Shown one piece after another: positions 32,856 through 41,600 of a DNA stretch of 64,000 nt. Positions within the stretch are counted from its first letter, which is position 1. The number at the start of each line of letters is the position of its first letter. The notes under the pieces are model-generated. The model was given only the letters and a program-made list of their open reading frames with translations. It was not told where the DNA came from and ran no database searches. Made by a program: the position numbers and the translations under genes. Source of the stretch: Arthrobacter_B citreus (GTDB taxonomy: Bacteria; Actinomycetota; Actinomycetes; Actinomycetales; Micrococcaceae); NCBI RefSeq assembly GCF_042429235.1, contig NZ_JBHMBA010000002.1; one strand, written 5' to 3'.

Positions 32856-34892
32856 ATGAGTAACGATACCGTCAGCGCACTGATCGCCCGATCGAACCGC
32901 TTGGGCGCTGACAAGCGCAACACCAATTACGCCGGCGGGAACACCTCCGCCAAGGGCTTTGACACGGACCCGGTCACGGGAGAAAACGTCGAGCTGCTGT
33001 GGGTCAAGGGTTCCGGGGGAGACCTTGGCACGTTGAAGGAATCCGGCCTTGCCGTCCTCCGGCTGGACCGCATGCGCGCCATGGTGAACACCTATCCCGG
33101 CGTGGAGCGCGAGGATGAAATGGTCGCAGCGTTCGACTACTGCCTGCACGGCAAGGGCGGGGCAGCTCCCTCGATCGACACCGCCATGCACGGGCTGGTC
33201 GATGCCCCGCACGTTGATCACCTGCACCCTGATTCGGGCATCGCCATTGCCACGGCCGCCGACGGCGAAGAGCTGACCCGGAAGATCTTCGGCTCCAAGG
33301 TTGTCTGGGTGCCCTGGCGCCGCCCGGGCTTCCAGCTCGGCCTGGACATCGCCGCCATCAAGGAGGCAAACCCGCAGGCGGTCGGCACGATTCTCGGTGG
33401 CCACGGTATTACCGCATGGGGCGCCACCTCCGAAGAGGCCGAGGCCAACTCGCTGTGGATCATCGAAACCGCTGAAGCGTACATCGCTTCGAACGGCCGG
33501 CAGGATCCCTTCGGCGCCGTGCTGCCGGGATACTCTCCGCTGCCTGAAGCCGACCGCCGGGCCAAGGCCGCCGCACTGGCACCGGTCATCCGCGGCCTGG
33601 CCTCCACCGACAAGCCGCAGGTGGGGCACTTCACCGACGACGCCGTCGTGCTGGACTTCCTGGAGCGCGCCGAACACCCGCGCCTGGGCGCCCTGGGCAC
33701 TTCCTGCCCGGACCATTTCCTGCGCACCAAGGTCAAGCCGCTGATCCTGGACCTGCCCGCCGATGCATCCCTGGAGGACAGCATTGCCCGGCTGAAGGAA
33801 CTGCACGAGCAGTACCGTGCCGATTACCAGGCGTACTACGACCGCCACCGCAGCGAAGACTCGCCGGCGATGCGCGGCGCCGACCCCGCCGTTGTCCTGG
33901 TTCCGGGTGTGGGCATGTTCACGTACGGAGCGAACAAGCAGACCGCACGCGTGGCCGGTGAGTTCTACATCAACGCCATCAACGTCATGCGCGGCGCCGA
34001 GGCCATCTCCACCTATGCGCCGATCGAGGAATCCGAAAAATTCCGGATCGAGTACTGGGCGCTGGAGGAAGCCAAGCTGGCCCGGATGCCCAAGCCGAAG
34101 TCCCACGCGACGCGGATCGCACTGGTGACCGGTGCGGCATCGGGCATCGGCAAGGCCATCGCCACGCGGCTGGCCGCCGAAGGCGCCTGCGTGGTCATTG
34201 CCGACCTGAACCTGGAGAACGCCGAGGCCGTGGCCGCCGAACTGGGCGGCTCCGACGTCGCTGTGGGCGTGCAGGCCGACGTGACCGACGAAGCCCAGGT
34301 GCAGGCGGCAATTGACGCCACCGTCCTGGCGTTCGGCGGGCTGGACCTGGTGGTCAACAATGCCGGCCTGTCCATTTCCAAGCCGCTGCTGGAAACCAGC
34401 GAAAAAGACTGGGACCTGCAGCACAACGTGATGGCCAAGGGGTCGTTCTTTGTCTCCAAGGCAGCGGCCAAGGTGCTGATTGACCAGGAGATGGGCGGCG
34501 ACATCATCTACATCTCCTCCAAGAACTCCGTCTTTGCGGGCCCGAACAACATCGCCTACTCCGCCACCAAGGCGGACCAGGCGCATCAGGTGCGCCTGCT
34601 GGCCGCCGAACTCGGTGAATACGGCGTGAAGGTCAACGGGATCAACCCCGACGGCGTGGTGCGCGGCTCGGGCATCTTCGCCGGCGGCTGGGGCGCCAAG
34701 CGTGCCGCCGTGTATGGAGTTCCGGAAGAGGAACTGGGCAAGTTCTACGCCCAGCGCACCCTGCTCAAGCGCGAAGTGCTGCCGGAGAACGTCGCCAACG
34801 CGGTGGCCGTACTGACCGGTGAGGATCTCTCGCACACCACCGGCCTGCACATTCCGGTTGACGCCGGCGTGGCGGCTGCCTTCCTGCGATGA
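32856..34892 (+). CDS. rhaD: Bifunctional rhamnulose-1-phosphate aldolase / lactaldehyde dehydrogenase
   Basis: A 678-residue fusion. The N-terminal class II aldolase domain (about 1-410) has the zinc histidines in H-V-D-H-L-H-P-D-S-G. It splits rhamnulose 1-phosphate into DHAP and L-lactaldehyde. The C-terminal domain (about 420-678) is a classical SDR with T-G-A-A-S-G-I-G and Y-S-A-T-K, expected to act on lactaldehyde. This fusion is a known alternative to separate RhaD and aldehyde dehydrogenase. ATG 32856 is preferred because the ribosome binding site GGGGAG precedes it; an in-frame start 18 bases upstream overlaps rhaI. The stop overlaps the rhaB start (ATGA). Confidence 0.94.
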   Translation: MSNDTVSALIARSNRLGADKRNTNYAGGNTSAKGFDTDPVTGENVELLWVKGSGGDLGTLKESGLAVLRLDRMRAMVNTYPGVEREDEMVAAFDYCLHGKGGAAPSIDTAMHGLVDAPHVDHLHPDSGIAIATAADGEELTRKIFGSKVVWVPWRRPGFQLGLDIAAIKEANPQAVGTILGGHGITAWGATSEEAEANSLWIIETAEAYIASNGRQDPFGAVLPGYSPLPEADRRAKAAALAPVIRGLASTDKPQVGHFTDDAVVLDFLERAEHPRLGALGTSCPDHFLRTKVKPLILDLPADASLEDSIARLKELHEQYRADYQAYYDRHRSEDSPAMRGADPAVVLVPGVGMFTYGANKQTARVAGEFYINAINVMRGAEAISTYAPIEESEKFRIEYWALEEAKLARMPKPKSHATRIALVTGAASGIGKAIATRLAAEGACVVIADLNLENAEAVAAELGGSDVAVGVQADVTDEAQVQAAIDATVLAFGGLDLVVNNAGLSISKPLLETSEKDWDLQHNVMAKGSFFVSKAAAKVLIDQEMGGDIIYISSKNSVFAGPNNIAYSATKADQAHQVRLLAAELGEYGVKVNGINPDGVVRGSGIFAGGWGAKRAAVYGVPEEELGKFYAQRTLLKREVLPENVANAVAVLTGEDLSHTTGLHIPVDAGVAAAFLR

Positions 34893-36418
34893 GCGCGAAC
34901 ACGCCGGACACGCAGGCCGCAGCCGGCGTGTTTGCCGCCGTCGACATCGGAGCGTCGTCCGGCCGGGTTATTCTCGGCCGGACGGGCCCGGACGGACTTG
35001 CCCTCGAGACGGTGCACCGGTTTCCCAACGGGGTCCGGGAGGTTGACGGTGTGCTGCGCTGGAACCTGCCCGGAATCTTCGAAGAGGTGCTCACCGGCCT
35101 GACGCTGGCCGCCGCGCGTGCCGCGGCGGGCGGGGAGCGGATCGTGAGCATCGGCATCGACACCTGGGCAGTGGATTACGGGCTCCTGCACGCCGACGGC
35201 GCACTTGCGGCGCTGCCTCACAGTTACCGCGACGGCCGGACCGAAGCCGTGGTGCCCCTGGTGCACCGGAAGCTGTCCGAGGAACGGCTGTATGAGGTGA
35301 CCGGCCTGCAGCACCTTCCCTTTAATACGCTGTACCAGTTGGCCTCCGAACCGAATCTGGACGGGATGCAGGCACTGCTGATTCCGGACCTGCTGGCCTT
35401 TTGGCTGACCGGGGAACGCCGCACGGAGCAGACCAACGCTTCCACCACCGGGCTCTTTGATGCGGTGGCGGGGGAGTGGGCCACGGAGTTCCTCGCCGAG
35501 CTGGGGCTGCCGGACAACCTCTTTCCCGACCTGATTGCCCCCGGGCAAACCGTGGGCGGGCTGCTGCCCGCTGTCGTGGAACGGACCGGCCTTCCGGCCG
35601 GGACGCCGGTGGTGGCCGTCGGCTCCCATGACACCGCGTCCGCAGTGGCTGCGGTGCCGGCCCTGGAACCGGGGTTTGCCTATGTCTCCTCCGGCACCTG
35701 GTCGCTGGCCGGCATTGAGCTGTCGCATCCCGTGCTGACGGAGGCCAGCCGCAGGGCGAACTTCACCAATGAGCGCGGCGTGGATTCGACCATTCGGTAC
35801 CTGCGCAATGTTGGCGGCCTGTGGCTGCTGAGCGAGTCCATGCGCACCTGGGCCGAAGCCGGCCTGGACATCGAACTGCCGGACCTGCTGGCCGCCGCTG
35901 AACTCCTGCCGCCCGGCGGTCCGCAGATTGACGCGGACTCGGACGCGTTCATTGCTCCCGGAAACATGCCCGCCCGGATCCGCTCCGCCGTGGCGGCAGA
36001 CGGAGGCATACTGCCGGAGGAACCGGCAGCGGTGACCCGCTGCATCCTGGATTCGCTGGCCGCAGCCTACGCCCGCACCCTGGCCGGCGCCGCGGAGCTG
36101 TCCGGACAGCGGATCGACACGGTGCATATTGTTGGCGGGGGCTCGCAGAATGCCCTGTTGTGCCGGCTGACCGCCGAGGCCACCGGACTGGAAGTGGTGG
36201 CCGGCCCTGTTGAAGCAACGGCACTGGGCAACGTCCTGGTGCAGGCGCGGGCAGCCGGAGCCGTTTCCGGGTCCCTGGCGGATCTGCGCCGGCTGGTGGC
36301 GCAGAGCACCGAGACCATCACCTACCGGCCGGAGACTTCCTGCCCGCCGGCAGCGGGGGAGAGCCCCACCATGCGGGCGCTTTCGTCCCACAGCCGGGCC
36401 GACAGCGCGGCGTCGTAG
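34889..36418 (+). CDS. rhaB: Rhamnulokinase
   Basis: A 509-residue FGGY-family kinase that phosphorylates L-rhamnulose at C1. It starts with the phosphate-binding block V-D-I-G-A-S-S-G-R-V-I-L-G and has G-S-H-D-T-A-S-A-V-A, Y-V-S-S-G-T-W-S-L-A-G-I-E and a C-terminal V-G-G-G-S-Q-N adenosine motif. It overlaps rhaD by ATGA. The last 30 residues after T-Y-R-P-E are not family-like and lie antisense to the end of the convergent SDR gene (97-bp overlap), so the original stop may have been lost. Confidence 0.93.
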   Translation: MSANTPDTQAAAGVFAAVDIGASSGRVILGRTGPDGLALETVHRFPNGVREVDGVLRWNLPGIFEEVLTGLTLAAARAAAGGERIVSIGIDTWAVDYGLLHADGALAALPHSYRDGRTEAVVPLVHRKLSEERLYEVTGLQHLPFNTLYQLASEPNLDGMQALLIPDLLAFWLTGERRTEQTNASTTGLFDAVAGEWATEFLAELGLPDNLFPDLIAPGQTVGGLLPAVVERTGLPAGTPVVAVGSHDTASAVAAVPALEPGFAYVSSGTWSLAGIELSHPVLTEASRRANFTNERGVDSTIRYLRNVGGLWLLSESMRTWAEAGLDIELPDLLAAAELLPPGGPQIDADSDAFIAPGNMPARIRSAVAADGGILPEEPAAVTRCILDSLAAAYARTLAGAAELSGQRIDTVHIVGGGSQNALLCRLTAEATGLEVVAGPVEATALGNVLVQARAAGAVSGSLADLRRLVAQSTETITYRPETSCPPAAGESPTMRALSSHSRADSAAS

Positions 36419-37179
36419 GCGTCTTTGTTTGCCGTGGAAATCTTGCGCTTGTAGTAGTACTTGCCGGACTGCCAGTCCTCGCCGGGGACTGATTCCGCCA
36501 GCCACACCAGGGTTTCAGCACCCTGGTCGGGGGAGATCAGGAACCGGTTGAGGGCGGTCCGGTAGATCAGGCGCATGACGCTGGTGGACCCTGCGGCAAA
36601 GGAGGATGCCACCGCCCCCGGGTGAAAGGCAGCGGCGGAAATGCCGGCACTCCGGTACCTGGTGTCCAGTTCCCGGGTGAACAGGATATTGGCCAGTTTC
36701 GAGTTTCCGTACGCACGGTTCGGGGTGTACCGCCGCCGGGCCTCCAGATCATCGATGTCGAAATGGGCAAACAGGCTGTTGGCGACGCTGGAGGTGTTGA
36801 TGACGCTGGCCTCCGACTCAGCCAGCCGTCCCAGCAGCAGGTTGGTGAGCAAAAACGGTGCCAGATGGTTGACCTGCAGCGTTTTTTCATGCCCGTCAAG
36901 GGTCTCTTCGCGCGCCCGCATGATGCCTCCGGCGTTGTTCACCAGGACGTCAATGCGCGGATAACGTTCCAGCAGGGAGGACGCCAGGGCACGGACGTCG
37001 TCCAGGCGCAAATAGTCGGCGAGCAAATAGTCGCTGTCCAGTTCCCGGGCCACGGCCGCGGTCTTCTCCGGGGAGCGTCCAACGATGACAACGCGGTTGC
37101 CCATACTCTTCAGGCTTCGCGCTGCTGCGGCTCCGATGCCGTCGCTGGCACCGGTGATGACAATGGTTCGCTCTGACAC
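36322..37179 (-). CDS. Short-chain dehydrogenase (retinol-dehydrogenase-like)
   Basis: A 285-residue SDR with T-G-A-S-D-G-I-G, N-N-A-G-G-I-M, the catalytic serine in I-N-T-S-S-V-A and Y-G-N-S-K. The C-terminal G-K-Y-Y-Y block and L-W-D-E-S-A-R-M-V-G-L are typical of the retinol dehydrogenase / WW-domain oxidoreductase group. GTG 37179 (V-S-E-R-T-I-V-I-T-G) is preferred, with AAGG nine bases upstream; the frame extends further but without conservation. Its 3' end overlaps rhaB on the opposite strand. A direct role in rhamnose use is not evident. Confidence 0.87.
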   Translation of the reverse strand: MSERTIVITGASDGIGAAAARSLKSMGNRVVIVGRSPEKTAAVARELDSDYLLADYLRLDDVRALASSLLERYPRIDVLVNNAGGIMRAREETLDGHEKTLQVNHLAPFLLTNLLLGRLAESEASVINTSSVANSLFAHFDIDDLEARRRYTPNRAYGNSKLANILFTRELDTRYRSAGISAAAFHPGAVASSFAAGSTSVMRLIYRTALNRFLISPDQGAETLVWLAESVPGEDWQSGKYYYKRKISTANKDAYDAALSARLWDESARMVGLSPAAGGQEVSGR

Positions 37180-37323
37180 GGGCGGCCTTTCGGGCGGATG
37201 CGGAACTGGTGCGAAGTCTCTCCCAGTATTGCCCGGCCCAGCGGATCCGCCAATCAATGTGCTTCCCGGTGTCGCCGGATTACTCCCGGCTGCGTGTCGT
37301 TAGCTGACGCCTGAGGCGTGTAA

Positions 37324-37403
37324 GTAATTTTCACAAAACTGCAGGGATATGAAAGCAATTGACGCGCTGTTGGTGGCTGTGTTCTCCTAGTGACGTGAAT
37401 TAC
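37324..37403 (+). promoter_or_regulatory. Inverted repeats upstream of anmK
   Basis: GTAATTTTCAC (37324-37334) and GTGAATTAC (37395-37403) are imperfect inverted copies flanking a TTGACG -35-like box (37359-37364). The palindrome ACGCC-TGA-GGCGT lies just before (about 37307-37319). A 21-codon frame from GTG 37395 ends on the anmK start (GTGA overlap). A repressor of the amino-sugar operon could bind here. Confidence 0.4.
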
Positions 37404-37456
37404 ACTCCCAGCGTCCGCACCAGTCTTCCCGCACCAGCCGGCCAGGTGGTGCCGTC

Positions 37457-38641
37457 GTGAGGATCCTCGGACTCTCCTCGGGCACCTCCGTGGACGGCAT
37501 CGACCTCGCCGCCGCCGAGTTTCAGCTGCACGGAGACGCCCTCGTCCTGACGCCGCTGGGGCACCGGGAGGTCCCCTACCGGGAGCACGTGCGCACGGCG
37601 ATCCAGGCAGCCATGCCGCCGTCGCCCACCAGCATGGCCGACGTGGCCCGGCTTGACACCCTCATTGGGCAGGAATTCGCCGCCGCTGCCCAGGAATTCC
37701 TGGCGGAGTCCGGCCTTCGGGCCGACCTCGTGGTTTCCCACGGGCAGACACTCTTCCACTGGATAGAGGACGGCGCCGCCCGCGGCACCCTGCAGCTCGG
37801 GCAGCCCGCCTGGATTGCACAGGCCACCGGGCTCCCCGTCCTGTCCGACCTGCGCAGCAGCGACATTGCCGCCGGTGGGCAGGGAGCACCGCTGGTGAGT
37901 TTGTTCGACACCCTGCTGCTGGCGGGCCGGGAGGCCGGAGCTGCGGCACTGAACCTGGGCGGGATTGCCAATGTCACGGTGGTTCGGCCCGGCCGGGACC
38001 CCGTGGCCTTCGACACGGGCCCGGCCAACGGACTGCTTGACGCAGCGGTCCACGCCTACACCGGGGGAGCGCATTCGGTCGACCCGGACGGCACGGGGGC
38101 CAGGGCCGGAACAGTGGACACCGCCCTCCTCGAGCAGTTCCTCGCCCATCCGTACTATGCGCAACCCGCGCCAAAATCCACGGGACGCGAGATCTTCCAC
38201 GCGGCCTATCTCGATGAAGTGACCGCGGGGCGGAACATCGCCCACAACGACCTCCTGGCCACCCTGACCGAGCTGACGGCCCGAACCGTTGCCGACGCCC
38301 TCCGCCCGTACGCCCCGGCCGAGGTCTTTGTCTCGGGCGGGGGAGTCCGCAACGTGTACCTGATCGAACGGTTGCGGGAGCAGCTGGCCCCGTCCGTTCT
38401 GCGCAGCACAGCGGAACTTGGCGTCGACGCAGATGCCAAGGAAGCGTATCTCTTCGCCCTGCTCGGCTTTTTCACCTGGCACGGGCTCCCCGGCACACTT
38501 GCGGGATGCACCGGGAGCAGCAATCCACCGCAGGCCGGGCGCATTACGCCCGGCGCACACCCCCTGCGCCTTCCGCCGCCGCTTTCCGTTCCACCCCGGC
38601 ACCTCACCATGTCCCGCCCGATGACCTCGCGGCCCCGCTAA
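37457..38641 (+). CDS. anmK: Anhydro-N-acetylmuramic acid kinase
   Basis: AnmK opens the anhydro ring of 1,6-anhydro-MurNAc and phosphorylates it to MurNAc 6-phosphate in cell-wall recycling. The 394-residue product has the kinase loop G-L-S-S-G-T-S-V-D-G-I-D at the N-terminus, the D-L-R-S-S-D-I-A-A-G-G-Q-G-A-P-L block, L-N-L-G-G-I-A-N-V-T and V-S-G-G-G-V-R-N. The last 40 residues are proline-rich and probably not conserved. GTG 37457 overlaps a possible short upstream frame. It starts the anmK-symporter-nagB operon. Confidence 0.95.
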   Translation: MRILGLSSGTSVDGIDLAAAEFQLHGDALVLTPLGHREVPYREHVRTAIQAAMPPSPTSMADVARLDTLIGQEFAAAAQEFLAESGLRADLVVSHGQTLFHWIEDGAARGTLQLGQPAWIAQATGLPVLSDLRSSDIAAGGQGAPLVSLFDTLLLAGREAGAAALNLGGIANVTVVRPGRDPVAFDTGPANGLLDAAVHAYTGGAHSVDPDGTGARAGTVDTALLEQFLAHPYYAQPAPKSTGREIFHAAYLDEVTAGRNIAHNDLLATLTELTARTVADALRPYAPAEVFVSGGGVRNVYLIERLREQLAPSVLRSTAELGVDADAKEAYLFALLGFFTWHGLPGTLAGCTGSSNPPQAGRITPGAHPLRLPPPLSVPPRHLTMSRPMTSRPR

Positions 38642-38656
38642 GCTCCTGGAGATTCC

Positions 38657-40153
38657 GTGCAACCCCTCGATTTGATCGTCATTATCGCCTACCTCGTGGG
38701 CTCGGCCTGGCTGGGGCTCAAGCTGTCCGGCAAGCAGGCAAACATCAAGGACTATTTCCTGGGCGGCCGCGAACTCCCGTGGTGGGCAGTATGCCTCTCA
38801 GTGGTGGCTACGGAAACGAGCGCGCTGACCGTGATCAGCGTTCCCGCCGTCGCCTACCTTGGAAACATCACTTTCATCCAGGTGGCCATCGGGTACCTGA
38901 TCGGCCGCATCATCGTCGCCGTCGTGCTGTTGCCGCGGTACTTCCGAGGTGAAATGACAACCGCCTATGAGTATCTCGGCCAGCGGTTCGGCCGCGGGAT
39001 GCAGAGCACCGCCTCGGTGGCGTTCATCCTCACCCGTCTCCTGGCTGACGGCGTGCGGCTCTTTGCCGCGGCCATTCCGGTCAAAGTCATCCTCGACTCC
39101 TACGGGCTGCACCTGGGCTTCTTTCCGATCATCGCGATCCTCAGTGTCGTCACCATCGCCTACACATTCTTCGGCGGCATCAAGGCTGTTGTCTGGGTCG
39201 ATGTCCTGCAGATGGCCCTCTATATTGTTGGCGGCATCGTTGCCCTGATCTTTGTCACCACAAAACTGGACGTCAATTTCTGGACCGAAGCCGCGGACGC
39301 GGGCAAAACACAGATCTTCGACTTTGCCTCAAGTCCCATCTCCGCGCCGTACGCCTTCATCACCGCGGTCATCGGCGGCGCGCTGCTCTCCACCGCATCC
39401 CACGGCGCCGACCAGATCATTGTCCAGCGGCTGCTCACCACGAGGACGCTTCGGGATGCGCAAAAGGCGGTCATCGGCAGCGTCATCGTCGTGTTCTTCC
39501 AGTTCGCCCTGTTCCTGACCGTCGGTCTGGCGCTGTGGAGCTACTACGAGCGCAGGACCATTGAGGAACTCGGCCTCACGCACAGCGACCAGATTTTCCC
39601 CACCTTTATTGTGGAGGGCCTTCCCAGCGGACTGTCCGGACTGCTCCTTGCCGGCATCCTGGCTTCGGCAATGAGCACGCTTTCGTCGTCGCTGTCGGCG
39701 TTGGCGTCCTCCACCATGTCCGACCTGTTCGAGAGGCACAGCACCCGTAAACTGACCGACCACCAGGGTCTTCGCCTCAGCCGGGTGTTCACGCTGGGGT
39801 GGGGCCTGGTGTTCATCGGCGCCGGAGCCCTGTTCACCGGAACGGACAATCCCGTGGTCGAGCTTGGCCTGTCCGTGGCCGGCCTGACATATGGCGGCCT
39901 GCTGGGTGCCTTCTTCCTGGGTCTGTGGGTTCCCCGTGCCCGCCAGGCCGACGCCGTCCTGGGCTTCACCGTCGCCGTGGCGCTGATGACCTACCTGTTC
40001 CTCTTCCAACCCGAACTGGTTGGCTTCACCTGGTACACGGCGATTGGAGTAATTGTCACCCTGGGCCTGGGATTCCTGTCCTCCCGGCGGCATCCGGCCG
40101 CGCCGGCCGAGACCGGCGTTGTGCAGACAGCGGACGCTGGCAGCGGACTGTGA
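38657..40153 (+). CDS. Sodium:solute symporter (SSS family), probable amino-sugar transporter
   Basis: A 498-residue membrane protein with about 13 hydrophobic helices. It has the SSS features Y-F-L-G-G-R-E-L-P-W-W and A-I-L-A-S-A-M-S-T-L-S-S-S-L-S-A-L-A-S-S-T-M-S-D-L (here beginning G-I-L). GTG 38657 follows GGAG. It lies 15 bases after anmK and overlaps nagB by GTGA, so the three genes form one operon. Its likely cargo is therefore a cell-wall sugar such as (anhydro-)MurNAc or GlcNAc. That is an inference from neighbours. Confidence 0.9.
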   Translation: MQPLDLIVIIAYLVGSAWLGLKLSGKQANIKDYFLGGRELPWWAVCLSVVATETSALTVISVPAVAYLGNITFIQVAIGYLIGRIIVAVVLLPRYFRGEMTTAYEYLGQRFGRGMQSTASVAFILTRLLADGVRLFAAAIPVKVILDSYGLHLGFFPIIAILSVVTIAYTFFGGIKAVVWVDVLQMALYIVGGIVALIFVTTKLDVNFWTEAADAGKTQIFDFASSPISAPYAFITAVIGGALLSTASHGADQIIVQRLLTTRTLRDAQKAVIGSVIVVFFQFALFLTVGLALWSYYERRTIEELGLTHSDQIFPTFIVEGLPSGLSGLLLAGILASAMSTLSSSLSALASSTMSDLFERHSTRKLTDHQGLRLSRVFTLGWGLVFIGAGALFTGTDNPVVELGLSVAGLTYGGLLGAFFLGLWVPRARQADAVLGFTVAVALMTYLFLFQPELVGFTWYTAIGVIVTLGLGFLSSRRHPAAPAETGVVQTADAGSGL

Positions 40154-40932
40154 GAATCTGCATCATGCCCGACGCGGCGGCGGCAGGCAGGCGCGCTGCT
40201 GAGATCATCGCTGCAGTCGTAACGGCCAAGCCGGAGGCTGTCCTCGGTTTCGCCACGGGTTCCAGCCCGGTGGCCACCTACGAAGCGCTCGCAGACCACT
40301 GCGCCGACGGGCTGAATATGAGCCGGGTGACCGGCTTTGCGCTGGATGAGTACGTCGGTCTGCCTGCCGGGCACCCGCAGAGCTACGCCTCGGTCATCGG
40401 GCGGGACGTTGTCGCCCGGCTGGGGCTTCGGCGCGGCAGCGTCCGGGTTCCGGACGGATCCGCTGAGGATTTGCAGGCGGCGTGTGCCGCTTACGAAGAG
40501 GAGATCGGGGCTGCCGGAGGAATCGATCTGCAGGTGCTGGGCATCGGCGGCAATGGACACATCGGCTTCAATGAACCGTCGTCGTCCCTCGCCAGCCGGA
40601 CCAGGGTGAAGACACTCTCGCCTGGGACCGCAGCGGACAACTCGCGGTTCTTCGACGGCGATCCATCCCAGGTGCCCCGCCACTGCATCACGCAGGGGAT
40701 AGGGACCATTCTGGAGGCAAAGAGACTCCTGCTCATCGCCTCCGGATCCGCCAAGGCGGCCGCCGTCGCGCAGATGGTTGAAGGACCCATCGGTGCGTTC
40801 TGTCCGGCAACAGCACTGCAGCTGCACGCCAATTCCACCGTCGTCCTGGATGAGGCCGCTGCAGCGAACCTGCTTGAGCGCGCCTACTACGCCTATGTGG
40901 AAATCAACCGTCCCGCCTGGCAGGGCCCCTGA
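40150..40932 (+). CDS. nagB: Glucosamine-6-phosphate deaminase
   Basis: NagB converts glucosamine 6-phosphate to fructose 6-phosphate and ammonia. The 260-residue product shows G-F-A-T-G-S-S-P, F-A-L-D-E-Y-V-G-L (catalytic aspartate) and G-I-G-G-N-G-H-I-G-F-N-E-P (ring-opening histidine). GTG 40150 overlaps the symporter stop by four bases. With anmK, it gives the first and last steps of MurNAc recycling. The etherase MurQ and deacetylase NagA would be needed in between and are not in this window. Confidence 0.94.
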   Translation: MRICIMPDAAAAGRRAAEIIAAVVTAKPEAVLGFATGSSPVATYEALADHCADGLNMSRVTGFALDEYVGLPAGHPQSYASVIGRDVVARLGLRRGSVRVPDGSAEDLQAACAAYEEEIGAAGGIDLQVLGIGGNGHIGFNEPSSSLASRTRVKTLSPGTAADNSRFFDGDPSQVPRHCITQGIGTILEAKRLLLIASGSAKAAAVAQMVEGPIGAFCPATALQLHANSTVVLDEAAAANLLERAYYAYVEINRPAWQGP

Positions 40933-40956
40933 CCACAACGGCCCGGGCAGCGGGGC

Positions 40957-41544
40957 CTATCCGCAGGAGGGGTTTGGGGCCAGCAGCCGGCAGGCGGCCG
41001 CGACGGCTGCTTCGCGGCGGCGGCTCCGGGACTCGTCCTGCGCCTCAGGCTCGCCCGTGAACAGGAACTCCGGGGACTGGGCCCATGCGGTGGCCAGGGA
41101 CAGGAGCATCGTGAGCAGGTCGTCCGGGTCCCACCGCGAGTCAATGATGCCCCGGGCCTGTGCGCGGATCACGTCCTCCTTGTCCGGACCGGGGCGGCCG
41201 CAGGGCGTCTGCGGGGCGATCCCGGGTTCGTTTTCCAGCCGCGCCCAGTCCAGCATGCGCAGGTGGTCGGGATTGTGCGCCGCATGGTCGAACATGGCTC
41301 CCACGAAGCCGGGCAAATCCAGGACGTCGGCCGGGATCCTGTCCTTCGTCTCCTGCATGTTCAGGGCGAGGACCGCGGCAAACAGCGACCGCTTGTCACC
41401 GAAATACGCATACAGGCGCTCCTTGCTGGCCCGGGCGTCGGCGGCAATCCGGTCCACGCGCGAGCCGGCAAGTCCGTAGCGCGCAAACTCGGTGCGTGCC
41501 GCTGCAAGGATGCGGGCTCTGGTGGCTTCGCCGTCGCTTCTCAT
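40957..41544 (-). CDS. TetR-family regulator of the adjacent efflux gene
   Basis: A 195-residue TetR repressor with the helix-turn-helix R-I-L-A-A-A-R-T-E-F-A-R-Y-G-L-A-G-S-R-V-D-R-I, followed by S-K-E-R-L-Y-A-Y-F-G-D-K. ATG 41544 lies six bases from TATACT, so the mRNA is probably leaderless. The frame extends 36 codons upstream without merit. It is divergent from a DHA2 transporter, with a 16-bp near-palindrome between them, the classic layout for a drug-responsive repressor and its pump. It converges with nagB, ending 24 bases away. Confidence 0.9.
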   Translation of the reverse strand: MRSDGEATRARILAAARTEFARYGLAGSRVDRIAADARASKERLYAYFGDKRSLFAAVLALNMQETKDRIPADVLDLPGFVGAMFDHAAHNPDHLRMLDWARLENEPGIAPQTPCGRPGPDKEDVIRAQARGIIDSRWDPDDLLTMLLSLATAWAQSPEFLFTGEPEAQDESRSRRREAAVAAACRLLAPNPSCG

Positions 41545-41564
41545 ACCTGTAGTATAGCTAAGCC

Positions 41565-41580
41565 AACCAACTAGTTCGTT
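41565..41580. promoter_or_regulatory. Candidate TetR operator, AACCAACTAGTTCGTT
   Basis: A 16-bp palindrome with one mismatched pair (arms AACCAACT and AGTTCGTT) lies between the divergent TetR and MFS genes, 20 bases from each start. It overlaps the -35 region of the TetR promoter (TATACT at about 41551-41556 on the minus strand). The position suits repression of both genes. Confidence 0.65.
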
Positions 41581-41600
41581 TGAATGAGGATTTCCCCTAC

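Noticed and set aside
32790..34850. 686-codon open frame on the minus strand opposite rhaD
   Set aside because: It is the complement of the aldolase/dehydrogenase fusion, with unbiased composition and no motifs.
34745..36505. 586-codon open frame on the minus strand opposite rhaB
   Set aside because: It is antisense to the kinase and has no domains or ribosome binding site.
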